From assembly GCF_002117935.1 (NCBI RefSeq), contig NZ_BDJE01000028.1, positions 1-64,000 on the forward strand: a DNA stretch of 64,000 bases, read 5' to 3'. The number at the start of each line of letters is the position of its first letter. The stretch's first letter is position 1. The stretch comes from Nocardioides sp. PD653-B2 (GTDB lineage: Bacteria; Actinomycetota; Actinomycetes; Propionibacteriales; Nocardioidaceae). Below, piece after piece: positions 34,708 to 43,659 of this stretch. Under the pieces are notes generated by a model. The model had not been told where the DNA came from, did not search any database, and worked only from the letters and a program-made list of their open reading frames with translations. The position numbers and the translations under genes were made by a program.

Positions 34708-34734
34708 GCGCGCCGGCGCCGTCGTACGGCGCGC
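34708..34734 (-). terminator. Possible hairpin terminator after the bldG-like gene
   Basis: GCGCGCCG and CGGCGCGC form an 8-bp stem just past the stop of the STAS gene. No T-run is present, so it may equally be a chance GC-rich palindrome. Tentative. Confidence 0.3.
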
Positions 34735-34749
34735 GTGAGGAGCCGGGGG

Positions 34750-35088
34750 TCAGCTGCTGGCGAGCGCGGCGTCGGCCGACTCGTGGATGACGAACACCTT
34801 GGCCAGGCCGGTGATCCGGAAGATCTTGAGAAGGCGGTCCTGGTTGCAGACCAGCTGCAGGGAACCGTCGTGCGCGCGCACCTTCTTCAGGCCGCCGACG
34901 AGGACGCCGAGGCCGGTCGAGTCCAGGAACTCGACCTCTTCCATGTCGATCACGATGTCGTAGACGCCGCCAGCGACGAGCTCGGTGATCTTGTCGCGCA
35001 GCTTGGGGGCGGTGTAGACGTCGATCTCGCCCCCGACGGCAACGATGGTCTTCCCACCGGCGTCGCGAGTCGTCAGAGTCAGGTCCAC
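34750..35088 (-). CDS. bldG: Anti-sigma factor antagonist, BldG-like STAS protein
   Basis: This 112-residue STAS-domain protein has the phosphorylation serine in [13 protein letters not shown] and the closing [14 protein letters not shown] block. Sequence and position match Streptomyces BldG, an anti-anti-sigma factor controlling development and stress sigma factors by partner switching. In Streptomyces an anti-sigma kinase gene lies immediately downstream. Here the next gene is hppA, so the partner must be elsewhere. It is divergent from the DUF1998 helicase gene, again as in Streptomyces. The gene symbol rests on similarity and synteny. Confidence 0.87.
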   Translation of the reverse strand: MDLTLTTRDAGGKTIVAVGGEIDVYTAPKLRDKITELVAGGVYDIVIDMEEVEFLDSTGLGVLVGGLKKVRAHDGSLQLVCNQDRLLKIFRITGLAKVFVIHESADAALASS

Positions 35089-35302
35089 CTATGTCTCCCC
35101 GGAGCAGCTTGTTCGGTCGTCGGACCCTGTCGCGGCTTCTGCCCCGACATCCGACCTGCACAATGAAACCACGCCCGCCCCTTCCCGCGCACAAACTAGG
35201 TGAGAGTTCCGCGAGAAGTGAGGACGGCCCACCGTACGACGCGCGCCCGGCCGCAGGCGTTCCCGGGTCCCCCCTGTCGGTGCCGTCGACGAGAATGACC
35301 GC

Positions 35303-37654
35303 ATGACCTCGGCGCTGCACTCCTCCTCCCGTGGCCCCGCCCACGGCGCGGCTCGCAGCGTCGCCGCCGTGGTCGAGCGGCTGTCCGGCGTGCCCGGCCG
35401 CGAGGGCCGGATGCGCCACCTCGAGGTGCTGCCGGCGCGGGCCGCGCGCTACGCGGACTGGCCCGACTGGGCCGGTCCCGACGTGGTCGCGGCGTTCGAG
35501 GCCCGCGGTGTGTCGCGGCCCTGGCAGCACCAGGTCGCCGCCGCCGACGCGGCCCACGCCGGCCAGCACGTGGTGCTCGCCACCGGCACCGCGTCGGGCA
35601 AGAGCCTCGGCTACCAGCTGCCCGCCCTCTCGGCCGTGCGGTCCGCACGCGGACCACGAGGTCAGCGCGGCGCGAGCGTCCTCTACCTCGCGCCGACCAA
35701 GGCGCTCGCCCAGGACCAGCTCGCCGGCATCAGCTCGCTCGGGCTCGACCTGCGGGTCACCACCCACGACGGCGACAGCGGCCGCGACCAGCGCGACTGG
35801 GCGCGCGACCACGCGGAGTACGTCCTGACCAACCCCGACATGCTCCACCACTCGCTGCTGCCCGGGCACTCGCGCTGGGCCGACTTCCTCGGGTCGCTGA
35901 GCTACGTCGTCGTCGACGAGTGCCACCACTACCGCGGCGTGTTCGGCGCCCACGTCGCGCACGTGCTGCGGCGGCTGCGCCGGGTCTGCGCGCTCTACGG
36001 CGCTTCCCCCACCTTCGTGCTCGCCTCCGCGACCGTCGCCGAGCCGGAGGTCGCCGCCCGCCGGCTGACCGGCCTCGACGTCCTGGCCGTCACCGGCGAC
36101 GCCTCCCCGCGCGGCGAGGTCTCGCTGGTGCTGTGGGAACCGCCCTTCACGTCCCACACCGGGGAGAACGGCGCACCGGTCCGCCGGGCCGCGTCCTCCG
36201 AGACCGCGGACCTGCTCGCCGACCTGGTCGCCGAGGACGTCCGCACGCTCGCGTTCATCCGCTCCCGGCGCGGCGCCGAGCAGGTCGCGATGACCGCCGC
36301 CGACCTGCTGGCCGAGGTGGACCCGTCGCTGCCGGGCAAGGTGGCGTCCTACCGCGGCGGGTACCTGCCCGAGGAGCGCCGGGCGATCGAGGAGGCGCTG
36401 CGCCGCGGCGACCTGACCGGCCTGGCGGCGACCAACGCGCTCGAGCTCGGCATCGACGTCTCCGGGCTCGACGCCGTGCTGATGGCCGGCTTCCCCGGCA
36501 CCCGCGCCGCGCTCTGGCAACAGGTCGGCCGGGCCGGCCGCGACGGCCAGGACGCGCTCGGCATCCTGGTCGCGCGCGACGACCCGCTCGACACCTACCT
36601 GGTGTCGCACCCCGACGCACTCCTCGGCCAACCGGTCGAGGCGACGGTCTTCGACCCGTCCAACCCCTACGTGCTCGGCCCGCACCTGTGCGCGGCCGCC
36701 CACGAGGCGCCGCTGACCGAGGCCGACCTGCCGCTCTTCGGCCCCACCGCGCGCGAGGTCGTCGAGGCCCTCACCGACGGCGGGCTGCTGCGGCGCCGGC
36801 CGCGCGGCTGGTTCTGGACCGACCGGCGCCGCGCCAGCGACCTCGCCGACATCCGCTCGACGGGCGGCGCACCCGTGCAGCTCGTCGAGGACGAGACCGG
36901 CCGGGTGATCGGCACCGTCGACGCGTCCAGCGCCCACGGCACCGCCCACGCCGGCGCCGTCTACGTCCACCGGGGTGAGACCTGGCTGGTGCGCTCGCTC
37001 GACCTGGAGGACCGCGTCGCGGTCATCGAACGCTCCGACCCCGACTACTCCACCACGGCCCGCGAGGTCACCGACATCTCGATCGTCCAGGAGCGCGAGC
37101 ACGCCCGGTGGGGCGACTGCCGGCTGTCGCTGGGCGACGTGGACGTCAGCCACCAGGTCGTCTCGTTCCTCAAGCGCCGCCAGCCGGGCGGCGAGGTGCT
37201 CGGCGAGGAGCCGCTCGACCTGCCGGTGCGCGCGCTGCGCACGACGGCCGTCTGGTGGACCGTCCCGGAGGCCGCGCTGGACGAGGCCGGGCTGGCGGGT
37301 CGCGACCTGCCCGGCTCCGCCCACGCCGCCGAGCACTGCTCCATCGGTCTCCTGCCGCTCTTCGCGACGTGCGACCGGTGGGACATCGGCGGTGTCTCGA
37401 CCGCCGTCCACCCCGACACCGGACAGCTGACCGTCTTCGTCTACGACGGCCACCCCGGTGGCGCCGGCTTCTCCGAGCGCGGCTTCCGGGCCGCGCGCGC
37501 CTGGCTCACCGCCACCCGCGACACCATCCGGTCCTGCACCTGCGACGAGGGCTGCCCGTCGTGCATCCAGTCGCCCAAGTGCGGCAACCAGAACAACCCG
37601 CTCGACAAGCCCGGCGCGGTGGCGCTGCTCGACGTGCTGCTCGGCGGCAGCTAG
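35303..37654 (+). CDS. DEAD/DEAH-box helicase with C-terminal DUF1998 (MrfA/YprA type)
   Basis: This 783-residue superfamily-2 helicase has ATGTASGKSLGYQLP (Walker A), VVVDECHHYRG (DECH box), ASATVAEPEVAARRL (motif III) and QVGRAGRDGQDALGILVA (motif VI). The C-terminus holds the four-cysteine DUF1998 zinc cluster CTCDEGCPSCIQSPKC. Relatives such as Bacillus MrfA take part in mitomycin-lesion repair. It is divergent from the bldG gene, as in Streptomyces, and is followed 9 bases later by a small membrane-protein gene. Confidence 0.92.
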   Translation: MTSALHSSSRGPAHGAARSVAAVVERLSGVPGREGRMRHLEVLPARAARYADWPDWAGPDVVAAFEARGVSRPWQHQVAAADAAHAGQHVVLATGTASGKSLGYQLPALSAVRSARGPRGQRGASVLYLAPTKALAQDQLAGISSLGLDLRVTTHDGDSGRDQRDWARDHAEYVLTNPDMLHHSLLPGHSRWADFLGSLSYVVVDECHHYRGVFGAHVAHVLRRLRRVCALYGASPTFVLASATVAEPEVAARRLTGLDVLAVTGDASPRGEVSLVLWEPPFTSHTGENGAPVRRAASSETADLLADLVAEDVRTLAFIRSRRGAEQVAMTAADLLAEVDPSLPGKVASYRGGYLPEERRAIEEALRRGDLTGLAATNALELGIDVSGLDAVLMAGFPGTRAALWQQVGRAGRDGQDALGILVARDDPLDTYLVSHPDALLGQPVEATVFDPSNPYVLGPHLCAAAHEAPLTEADLPLFGPTAREVVEALTDGGLLRRRPRGWFWTDRRRASDLADIRSTGGAPVQLVEDETGRVIGTVDASSAHGTAHAGAVYVHRGETWLVRSLDLEDRVAVIERSDPDYSTTAREVTDISIVQEREHARWGDCRLSLGDVDVSHQVVSFLKRRQPGGEVLGEEPLDLPVRALRTTAVWWTVPEAALDEAGLAGRDLPGSAHAAEHCSIGLLPLFATCDRWDIGGVSTAVHPDTGQLTVFVYDGHPGGAGFSERGFRAARAWLTATRDTIRSCTCDEGCPSCIQSPKCGNQNNPLDKPGAVALLDVLLGGS

Positions 37655-37663
37655 CCTCCGGAT

Positions 37664-37969
37664 ATGGTGGTCCTGGGTCTCATCCTCATCGCCGCGGGCG
37701 CGCTCGCCATCGTCGCCGCACTCGGCACCGCCGACGGCACGAGCGTCGAGCTGCTCGGCACCGACGTCGGCGCCCTGGCACTCTTCTTCATCGGCGTCGG
37801 CAGCGGCGTGGCGATCCTCTTCGGCTACACCGTCCTCAAGTACGGCACGAAGCGGTCGCTGCGCCAGCGCCGCGAGAGCAAGAAGCTCAACGAGCTCTCG
37901 GAGAAGCTCGACGAACGTGAGGCCGAGCGGCGGCGCGAGGACGCCGAGGAAAGCGACCGCTCGATCTGA
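37664..37969 (+). CDS. Small two-TM membrane protein with charged C-terminal helix
   Basis: This 101-residue protein has two hydrophobic helices (about 2-22 and 35-58) joined by a short loop, then a highly charged helix (SLRQRRESKKLNELSEKLDEREAERRRED) likely to form a coiled coil in the cytoplasm. It starts 9 bases after the helicase stop, so it is probably co-transcribed. I do not recognise a function. The equivalent position is occupied by a similar protein in other actinobacteria. Confidence 0.75.
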   Translation: MVVLGLILIAAGALAIVAALGTADGTSVELLGTDVGALALFFIGVGSGVAILFGYTVLKYGTKRSLRQRRESKKLNELSEKLDEREAERRREDAEESDRSI

Positions 37970-37984
37970 GCCGTTCGTCCTGGC

Positions 37985-38326
37985 TCATCCGGGACCGGCG
38001 CGGGCTTCGGCCTCGAGGTCCGCGGCCTGGCCGAGCCAGTGCGGGCCGTCCACCAGCACCCGCACCGTGACCTCACGGCCGGCGACCGCGCACGACGTGA
38101 GCTGTGCACCGTTGGCCGACGCGGTCGACCGGCCGGCAGTGCACGGGTCCTGACCCCGGCCGACCGCCGACGCGGCGGAGAGCGCGGCCAGGTCGGCCGC
38201 CGACTGGGCGACCCGGTGCGCCCGCACCAGCGCCGCCACCACGCCCAGCGCCGCGCCGAGCAGCAGGAGCACGGCCAGGCACGAGATCGCGAACAAGCTC
38301 GCCGACCCCCGCTCGGCGCGCCTCAC
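37985..38326 (-). CDS. TadE-like pseudopilin/secretion protein (Rv3654c type)
   Basis: This 113-residue protein begins GTG at 38326, overlapping the upstream TadE gene (GTGA). After RGSAS it has a 25-residue transmembrane helix (LFAISCLAVLLLLGAALGVVAALV), the helicase/secretion-neighbourhood TadE-like pattern, followed by a short extracellular domain with two cysteines. It is the last gene of the compact Tad locus. It may be a minor pilin or an assembly factor. Confidence 0.75.
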   Translation of the reverse strand: MRRAERGSASLFAISCLAVLLLLGAALGVVAALVRAHRVAQSAADLAALSAASAVGRGQDPCTAGRSTASANGAQLTSCAVAGREVTVRVLVDGPHWLGQAADLEAEARAGPG

Positions 38327-38688
38327 GGCCCGGCCCCCTCCGCCGCCGCCACGGCCTGCGCGGACACGGTGACCGCCGGGAGCGCCCCGAACAAGCCACC
38401 CGGGCCGGCGACCCGGCCCACGACGACGGCGGTCACCTGGCCCCCGTCGGCGCCGACGCTGACCCGGCTCCCGTCCGGGGCCACCTGCCGGCCGCGGGCC
38501 ACGGCGCTGTCCACGCTGTCGCCGCGCGCCACGGCCCGGGCCGTCTCGCGCGCCGCATCGACGGCTCGCACCTGCGCGGCGCCGACCGCGAGCAGCCAGA
38601 CCAGGCCGATGGTCACCGCGACCAGCAGCGGCAGCACTATCGCCAGCTCGGCGGTCGCCGCGCCGCGCTCGCAGCGCCGGCGCGTCAT
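38323..38688 (-). CDS. TadE-family minor pilin
   Basis: This 121-residue protein has the class III signal pattern of TadE pilins: a basic N-terminus, RGAATAELAIVLPLLVAVTIGLVWLLAVG with the glutamate five residues after the cleavage site, then a soluble domain. It overlaps the DUF4244 gene upstream (ATGA) and the Rv3654c-type gene downstream. It is probably processed by a prepilin peptidase that is not in this window. Confidence 0.82.
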   Translation of the reverse strand: MTRRRCERGAATAELAIVLPLLVAVTIGLVWLLAVGAAQVRAVDAARETARAVARGDSVDSAVARGRQVAPDGSRVSVGADGGQVTAVVVGRVAGPGGLFGALPAVTVSAQAVAAAEGAGP

Positions 38689-38888
38689 CCGATGCCCAGC
38701 AGCCCGAGGACGTGGTCGAACAGGGTCTTGAGGAGCTGGTCGCCGAAGCCGCCGGTGAGCAGCTTGTAGAGCAACCCGGCCAGGCCGGCGCCGGCCGCGG
38801 TGCCGACGGCGTACTCGGCGGTGGTGATGCCGCGCTCCTCGCGGTGCGTGGCGCGGAACTTCCGGCGGGGCAGGTGGTGCAGCGACAT
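38685..38888 (-). CDS. DUF4244 protein, Flp-type major pilin candidate
   Basis: This 67-residue protein has a basic leader (RRKFRATHREERG) and then ITTAEYAVGTAAGAGLAGLLYKLL, the Flp-pilin pattern of cleavage after Gly with Glu at +5 and Tyr at +6. DUF4244 proteins occupy the Flp position in actinobacterial Tad loci. It lies 134 bases downstream of tadC, and the gap may hold a separate promoter that allows stronger pilin expression. Confidence 0.85.
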   Translation of the reverse strand: MSLHHLPRRKFRATHREERGITTAEYAVGTAAGAGLAGLLYKLLTGGFGDQLLKTLFDHVLGLLGIG

Positions 38889-39022
38889 GAGGGACTCCGT
38901 TTCCCGGTCGCCCGATGCGACCGTCGCCGTCGACCCTCCGCGATGACGGGGAGGGCCCGCACCGGCCGTCGCGGCTCCTGTGGAGGTCGGTGCGGGAACG
39001 GGCGCGGTGGAGAGTCAGCGGC

Positions 39023-39748
39023 TCACAGCTCGAGCGTCGCGAGGAGCGCGACCACGAGCGGCACGATCCCGATCAGCACGAACGCCGGGAGCAGGCAGAG
39101 CCCCAACGGGAGCGCTGCCTTCACGCCGACGGCCCGGGCCCGTTCCTCGGTCTCGGTGCGCGCGGCGCGGGCCAGGTCGCCGGCGAGCCGCTCGACCGAG
39201 GCGACGACGGGGGCGCCGGTGGCGTGCGCACGCGACAGCGTGCGGCCGAGCCGGGCGAGCTGGGGGTCGTCGGCGAGCGACGACCAGACGTCGACCGGGT
39301 CGAGGCCCAGGGCGAGCCGCGACGCCACCCCGGAGAGCCGGTCACCCGCCGCACCGGGGAGCGCGGCGCAGACCAGGGCGATGCCCTCGGCCGGCGCGGA
39401 GCCGGCCCGCAGCGTGGCGCCGAAGAGCTCGACGACGTGCGGCAGGTCGCGGCGCACGGCGTCGCGACGGCGCCGGACGTCGGCCGGCTCGGCCCGCCCG
39501 ATCGCCACCCAGCAGACGATCCCGGCGACCATGCCGGCGGCAGGGCCGGCCCGCCCCTGCACGAAGACGACGGCACCGATGCCCGCGAGCAGGCTCCAGA
39601 CCAGGCGGTGGCGGTGCAGCCAGCCGACCGACGGCGCCGCCGCGGCCGCCGCGGGACGGCGCAGCGCCGGTCGGACCGGCAGCGCCAGCGCGGCCGCCGC
39701 CGCGGCACACACGACCGGCACCCAGCCGGTCGCCGCCGCCGTCATCAT
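39023..39748 (-). CDS. tadC: Type II secretion F-family protein, TadC
   Basis: This 241-residue protein belongs to the GspF/TadC family, with hydrophobic segments near both ends and the conserved cytoplasmic helix bundle (DAVRRDLPHVVELFGATLRAG). It should form the inner-membrane platform of the Tad pilus with TadB. Two overlapping ATG codons occur. The first (39748) overlaps the tadB stop by 4 bases. Confidence 0.85.
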   Translation of the reverse strand: MMTAAATGWVPVVCAAAAAALALPVRPALRRPAAAAAAPSVGWLHRHRLVWSLLAGIGAVVFVQGRAGPAAGMVAGIVCWVAIGRAEPADVRRRRDAVRRDLPHVVELFGATLRAGSAPAEGIALVCAALPGAAGDRLSGVASRLALGLDPVDVWSSLADDPQLARLGRTLSRAHATGAPVVASVERLAGDLARAARTETEERARAVGVKAALPLGLCLLPAFVLIGIVPLVVALLATLEL

Positions 39749-40524
39749 GCGGCGTCCTCGGCCTCGCGGGCGATCGCCTCGATCCACCAGAGCCCGGCCA
39801 GGCCGAACCCGAGCCCGCACGCGAGGCACGCCAGGCCGGCGGGGTGCCCGAGCAGGAAGCCCCACGGGTCGCCGCCCGCCCCGGACCCCATCGCCAGGGC
39901 GAGGACCGGCAGGCCGGCGACCAGCCGGGCCGTGGCCCGCGCCGAGGCCAGCTCGCCGGTGACCAGCCGGCGGGTGGCCGCGGTGGCGCGCAACCCGTCG
40001 GCCACCCGGTCCACCGTCGCGGACAGCCCCTGGCCGGTCCGGTGCGCGACCTGCCACGCAGCGGCGACGACGCGCAGGTCGCGGGCGCCGTCCAGGTCGG
40101 CGGCCAGCACGCGCAGCGCGGCCGGCACGTCGGCCCCGACCCGGAACGCCTCGGCGACCGGTGCCATCGGCGGCCAGGCGGTGGCCGCCCGGTCGAGCGC
40201 CTCACCGGGCGGCCGCCCTGCGCCGAGCTCGCTCGCGAGCAGCTCGCAGGTCTCGAGGACGTGGCCGCTCACACGCTCGGCGGCACGTCGACGGTGACGC
40301 CGGCGCCACAGCCCGGTCGAGCCGGCCGCCGCGGCCCCGGCGATGAGGGCCAGGGCACCGAGCTGCGGGGCGGCTGCCACGACGACGCCCACGCCCGCGA
40401 GCAGCGCGGTGAGCCCGAGGCGCCCGATCGGGGCGGCGGAGCCGGGCGTCGGGTCGAGCCGGGCGGTCGGCCGGATCAGCAGCACGACGGCCAGCACCGC
40501 ACAGCCGACGGCGAGCCCGGTCAT
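39745..40524 (-). CDS. tadB: Type II secretion F-family protein, TadB
   Basis: This 259-residue membrane protein has N-terminal helices, a central basic T2SSF domain (LETCELLASELGAGRPPGEALDRAA) and two C-terminal membrane helices. It is paired with tadC as the platform of a Flp/Tad pilus machine. ATG 40524 overlaps the tadA stop. Length is typical for actinobacteria. Confidence 0.86.
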   Translation of the reverse strand: MTGLAVGCAVLAVVLLIRPTARLDPTPGSAAPIGRLGLTALLAGVGVVVAAAPQLGALALIAGAAAAGSTGLWRRRHRRRAAERVSGHVLETCELLASELGAGRPPGEALDRAATAWPPMAPVAEAFRVGADVPAALRVLAADLDGARDLRVVAAAWQVAHRTGQGLSATVDRVADGLRATAATRRLVTGELASARATARLVAGLPVLALAMGSGAGGDPWGFLLGHPAGLACLACGLGFGLAGLWWIEAIAREAEDAA

Positions 40525-41675
40525 CGGTCCAGCCGAGCCGCGAGCGTCGCCGCACCGGGGCCCGGGACGCTGCGACCGCCGGCGTCGACCCGCAGCGCCG
40601 AGACCATCGACACCAGTCCGTCGGCGCCCCGCTCGGGCACGGCGACCTCGCGCAGCCGCCGCACGCCGTCGGGGCCGCGGGCGAGGTGGAGCACGGCGTG
40701 CACCGCCGAGGCGAGCTGGCTGTGGGCGGCGTCGCGGCCCAGGCCGGCGGCCAGCGCGAGCGCCTCGACCCGGGCCGGGACGTCGGCAGCGGAGTTGGCG
40801 TGGAGGGTGCCGCAGCCGCCCTCGTGCCCGGTGTTGAGGGCGGCGAGCAGGTCGACGACCTCGCCGCCGCGGACCTCGCCCACGACCAGTCGGTCGGGTC
40901 GCATCCGCAGCGCCTGCCGCACCAGCGCCCGCACCTCGACCGCGCCGCCGCCCTCGATGTTGGGCGGCCGGCCCTCGAGGGCGACGACGTGCGGGTGGTC
41001 GGGACGCAGCTCGCTCGCGTCCTCGACGAGCACGATCCGCTCCTCGGCGGCGACGCGGGACAGCAGCGCGGCGAGCAGCGAGGTCTTGCCGGACCCGGTG
41101 CCGCCGCTGACCAGGAAGGCCAGCCGAGCGTCGACGATCGCCTGCAGGATCCGGGCGGTGTCGGGGGTGAGGGTGTCGAGCCCGACCAGCTCGTCGAGGT
41201 CGAAGGTGCGCTGGCGGGGCACCCGCAGCGACACGAGGGTGCCGGGCCGGGCGAGCGGGGCGAGGACGGCGTGGAAGCGGGTGCCGTCGGGCAGCCGCAG
41301 GTCGACGTACGGCGTGGCGTCGTCGAGCCGTCGGCCGCCGAGTGCGGCCAGCCGCTGGGCCAGCCGCCGCACCGACTCCTCGTCGGGGAACCGCACCGGG
41401 GTGAGCTCGAGGCCGGAGCCGCGGTCGAGGTAGACGCGGTCGGCGCCGTTGACCAGGACATCGGTCACGTGCGGAGTCCGCAGCAGCGGCTCGAGAGGTC
41501 CGGCGCCGACCACGTCGCGGCGCAGCGCCTCGTGGACCGCGAGCACCGTGGCGTCGCCGACCGGCCGACCGGTCTCGCGCAGCGCCTCGGCCACGCGGTG
41601 CGGCGTCAGCTCACCCGGGCTGCGGGCCAGCCGGTCACGGACCGCCTCGAGGTCGTCGAGGGGTACGGCGCTCAT
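40521..41675 (-). CDS. tadA: TadA/CpaF-family secretion ATPase
   Basis: This 384-residue secretion ATPase has FLVSGGTGSGKTSLLAALL (Walker A), IVLVEDASELR, and RPDRLVVGEVRGGEVVDLLAALNTGHEGG with the Asp box and Walker B, plus the His box TLHANSAADVP. It should drive assembly of the Flp pilus. It overlaps both ssd upstream and tadB downstream by 4 bases. Confidence 0.92.
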   Translation of the reverse strand: MSAVPLDDLEAVRDRLARSPGELTPHRVAEALRETGRPVGDATVLAVHEALRRDVVGAGPLEPLLRTPHVTDVLVNGADRVYLDRGSGLELTPVRFPDEESVRRLAQRLAALGGRRLDDATPYVDLRLPDGTRFHAVLAPLARPGTLVSLRVPRQRTFDLDELVGLDTLTPDTARILQAIVDARLAFLVSGGTGSGKTSLLAALLSRVAAEERIVLVEDASELRPDHPHVVALEGRPPNIEGGGAVEVRALVRQALRMRPDRLVVGEVRGGEVVDLLAALNTGHEGGCGTLHANSAADVPARVEALALAAGLGRDAAHSQLASAVHAVLHLARGPDGVRRLREVAVPERGADGLVSMVSALRVDAGGRSVPGPGAATLAARLDR

Positions 41676-42730
41676 GCTGCGGCGGCGCGGAGGAGGAGCA
41701 GCTGGTCGAGCACCTCGCTCGCCGCCCGGCCGAGCGACCCGCGGCGGGAGCGGACCGGTCCGAGCCCGAGGTCGATCGCCTCGCCCAGCCCACGCTGGTC
41801 GGCCATCGTGGCGAGCACGGGGATGCCGGTGGCCCGCGCGACGGCCTGCGGGTCGATGCCACCGCCGCGCAGGACCAGGCGGACGGTGGTGGGGTCGCGA
41901 TGGCGCGCGCAGATCCGGACCGCGGAGGCCACGCCGGCGACGGTCGGCACGACCACCACGAGGAGCCGGTCGCAGCGCGCCGCGACCTCGTCGACGACCG
42001 GGTCGGCCGTGCGCGGCAGGTCGACGACGACCAGGTCGTGGCCGCGCTTCGCCGCGGACAGCACCTCGCGGACGGCGAACGCCTGGAGGGAACCGGGGGT
42101 CCCGGCGGGCCAGGCGAGGGCCCCGAGGCCCTCGCGGCGCGGCAGCGCCTCGCGCAGCGAGCGGGCGCTGAGCCGCCCGGTCGTCTGGCAGAGGCCGTCC
42201 CACCGCACCCCGTCGCGGTCCTCGAGCCCGAGGACCCGGTCGACCCCGGGCCCCAGCGGGTCGGCGTCGACGACCACCGCCCGGCCGCGGCGCGCGGCCA
42301 GCTGCCCGAGCGCGCACGCGAAGGTCGTCGCCCCCGCACCACCGCTACCGCCGACCACCCCGACCACGAGCCCGGCGGCCGGCGCTTCCGCGCCGGCGTC
42401 GCCGAGGTCGGTGAGGGTCTCGGTCAGCCAGGCCTCGGAGCGCGGCAGCTGGGCGACGCTCTCGGCCCCCACGTCGAGGGCGACCCGGAACATCACATCG
42501 GGCACCGGCCCCCAGGCCGCGACGTACACCCCGGGTCGGCGGGCCGGCGAGATCCGCGCCAACTCCTCGGCGACGTCGGCGCCGACCAGCACCAGCGGCG
42601 CGGCACCCCAGGCGCGCAGCGCGGACCCGCCGTCGACGGCGACGTCGGGGGTGACGCCGGCCGCCGCGGCGAGGCGCAGCAGCTCGTCGAGGAGGGACTG
42701 GTCACGGGTGATGAAGAGAGGTGCGGTCAT
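41672..42730 (-). CDS. ssd: Septum-site-determining protein Ssd / CpaE-like ATPase
   Basis: This 352-residue protein has an N-terminal receiver-like domain without the full phosphorylation site. A ParA/MinD-like ATPase follows with a deviant Walker A (GVVGGSGGAGATTFA, lacking the usual lysine pair), VVVDADPLGPG and DLVVVDLPRTADP. In M. tuberculosis the equivalent (Rv3660c) affects septum placement. In Tad loci CpaE localises the pilus machine. It is the first gene of the Tad operon. ATG 42730 leaves a 119-base divergent gap to the HAD gene. Confidence 0.85.
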   Translation of the reverse strand: MTAPLFITRDQSLLDELLRLAAAAGVTPDVAVDGGSALRAWGAAPLVLVGADVAEELARISPARRPGVYVAAWGPVPDVMFRVALDVGAESVAQLPRSEAWLTETLTDLGDAGAEAPAAGLVVGVVGGSGGAGATTFACALGQLAARRGRAVVVDADPLGPGVDRVLGLEDRDGVRWDGLCQTTGRLSARSLREALPRREGLGALAWPAGTPGSLQAFAVREVLSAAKRGHDLVVVDLPRTADPVVDEVAARCDRLLVVVVPTVAGVASAVRICARHRDPTTVRLVLRGGGIDPQAVARATGIPVLATMADQRGLGEAIDLGLGPVRSRRGSLGRAASEVLDQLLLLRAAAA

Positions 42731-42849
42731 GCGGTGATGGTTCCGCGGGCGGCCGCGCGCCGAACCGGCCGGCGCGGCACCTGTGGAGAACTCGTCCGAC
42801 ATCGGCGCCTGTGGACGGTTGCCGACCCCGGCACGCCTACGATTGAGGC

Positions 42850-43650
42850 ATGGCGCCCCGCCCGACCGCGGCCTTCTTCGATCTCGACAAGACGATCATC
42901 GCCAAGTCGAGCACGCTGGCCTTCAGCAAGCCCTTCCAGGCCGGCGGCCTGATCTCCCGGCGCGCGGTGCTGCGCTCGGCGTACGCCCAGTTCGTCTACC
43001 TCGTCGGCGGCGCCGACCACGACCAGATGGAGAAGATGCGGCAGTTCATGTCGCAGCTCTGCGCCGGCTGGGACGTCGCCACGGTCCGCGAGATCGTCGC
43101 CGACACCCTGCACAACATCGTCGACCCCCTCGTCTACGACGAGGCCGTGTCGCTGATCGAGGAGCACCGGCTCGCCGGCCGCGACGTCGTGATCGTGTCG
43201 GCGTCCGGCACCGAGGTCGTGGAGCCGATCGCCGAGATGCTCGGCGCCGACCGGGTGATCGCGACCCGGATGGAGGTCTCCGACGGCTGCTACACCGGCG
43301 GCATCGAGTACTACGCGTACGCCGAGGAGAAGGCGCGCGCGATCGAGGAGCTCGCCGACACGATGGGCTACGACCTGGAGAACAGCTACGCCTACAGCGA
43401 CTCGGTGACCGACGTCCCGATGCTCGAGGTGGTGGGCCACGCCTACGCCGTCAACCCGGACAAGGAGCTGCGCAAGGCGGCGGCCTCGCGGGGCTGGCCG
43501 GTGCTGGTGTTCACCAAACCGGTGGCGCTCCAGTCGCGGGTGACCTTCCCGCCCGCCAGGCCGACCCTGGCCGCGCTGGCGGTCGGCGGCGTGGTGGCCG
43601 TCGGCGGGGTGCTGTGGGCCAACGCCCGCCGGCGCCGCCTCGGCGCCTAG
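42850..43650 (+). CDS. HAD-superfamily IB hydrolase (SerB-like, morphological-differentiation type)
   Basis: This 266-residue protein has the HAD motifs AFFDLDKTII (nucleophile Asp), VIVSASGTEVV (motif II) and YSDSVTDVPMLEVVG (motif IV). A C-terminal hydrophobic helix (LAALAVGGVVAVGGVLWA) followed by arginines suggests membrane anchoring. It is the equivalent of Rv3661 and of the Streptomyces gene linked to differentiation. It is divergent from ssd, as in M. tuberculosis. The phosphorylated substrate is unknown. Confidence 0.88.
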   Translation: MAPRPTAAFFDLDKTIIAKSSTLAFSKPFQAGGLISRRAVLRSAYAQFVYLVGGADHDQMEKMRQFMSQLCAGWDVATVREIVADTLHNIVDPLVYDEAVSLIEEHRLAGRDVVIVSASGTEVVEPIAEMLGADRVIATRMEVSDGCYTGGIEYYAYAEEKARAIEELADTMGYDLENSYAYSDSVTDVPMLEVVGHAYAVNPDKELRKAAASRGWPVLVFTKPVALQSRVTFPPARPTLAALAVGGVVAVGGVLWANARRRRLGA

Positions 43651-43659
43651 CGTCCCGAG

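Noticed and set aside
42731..42849. Possible 6C/B11 RNA in the ssd-HAD divergent gap, as in M. tuberculosis
   Set aside because: No C-rich hairpin loops and no convincing stem pair or terminator. The gap is only 119 bases and seems to hold divergent promoters.
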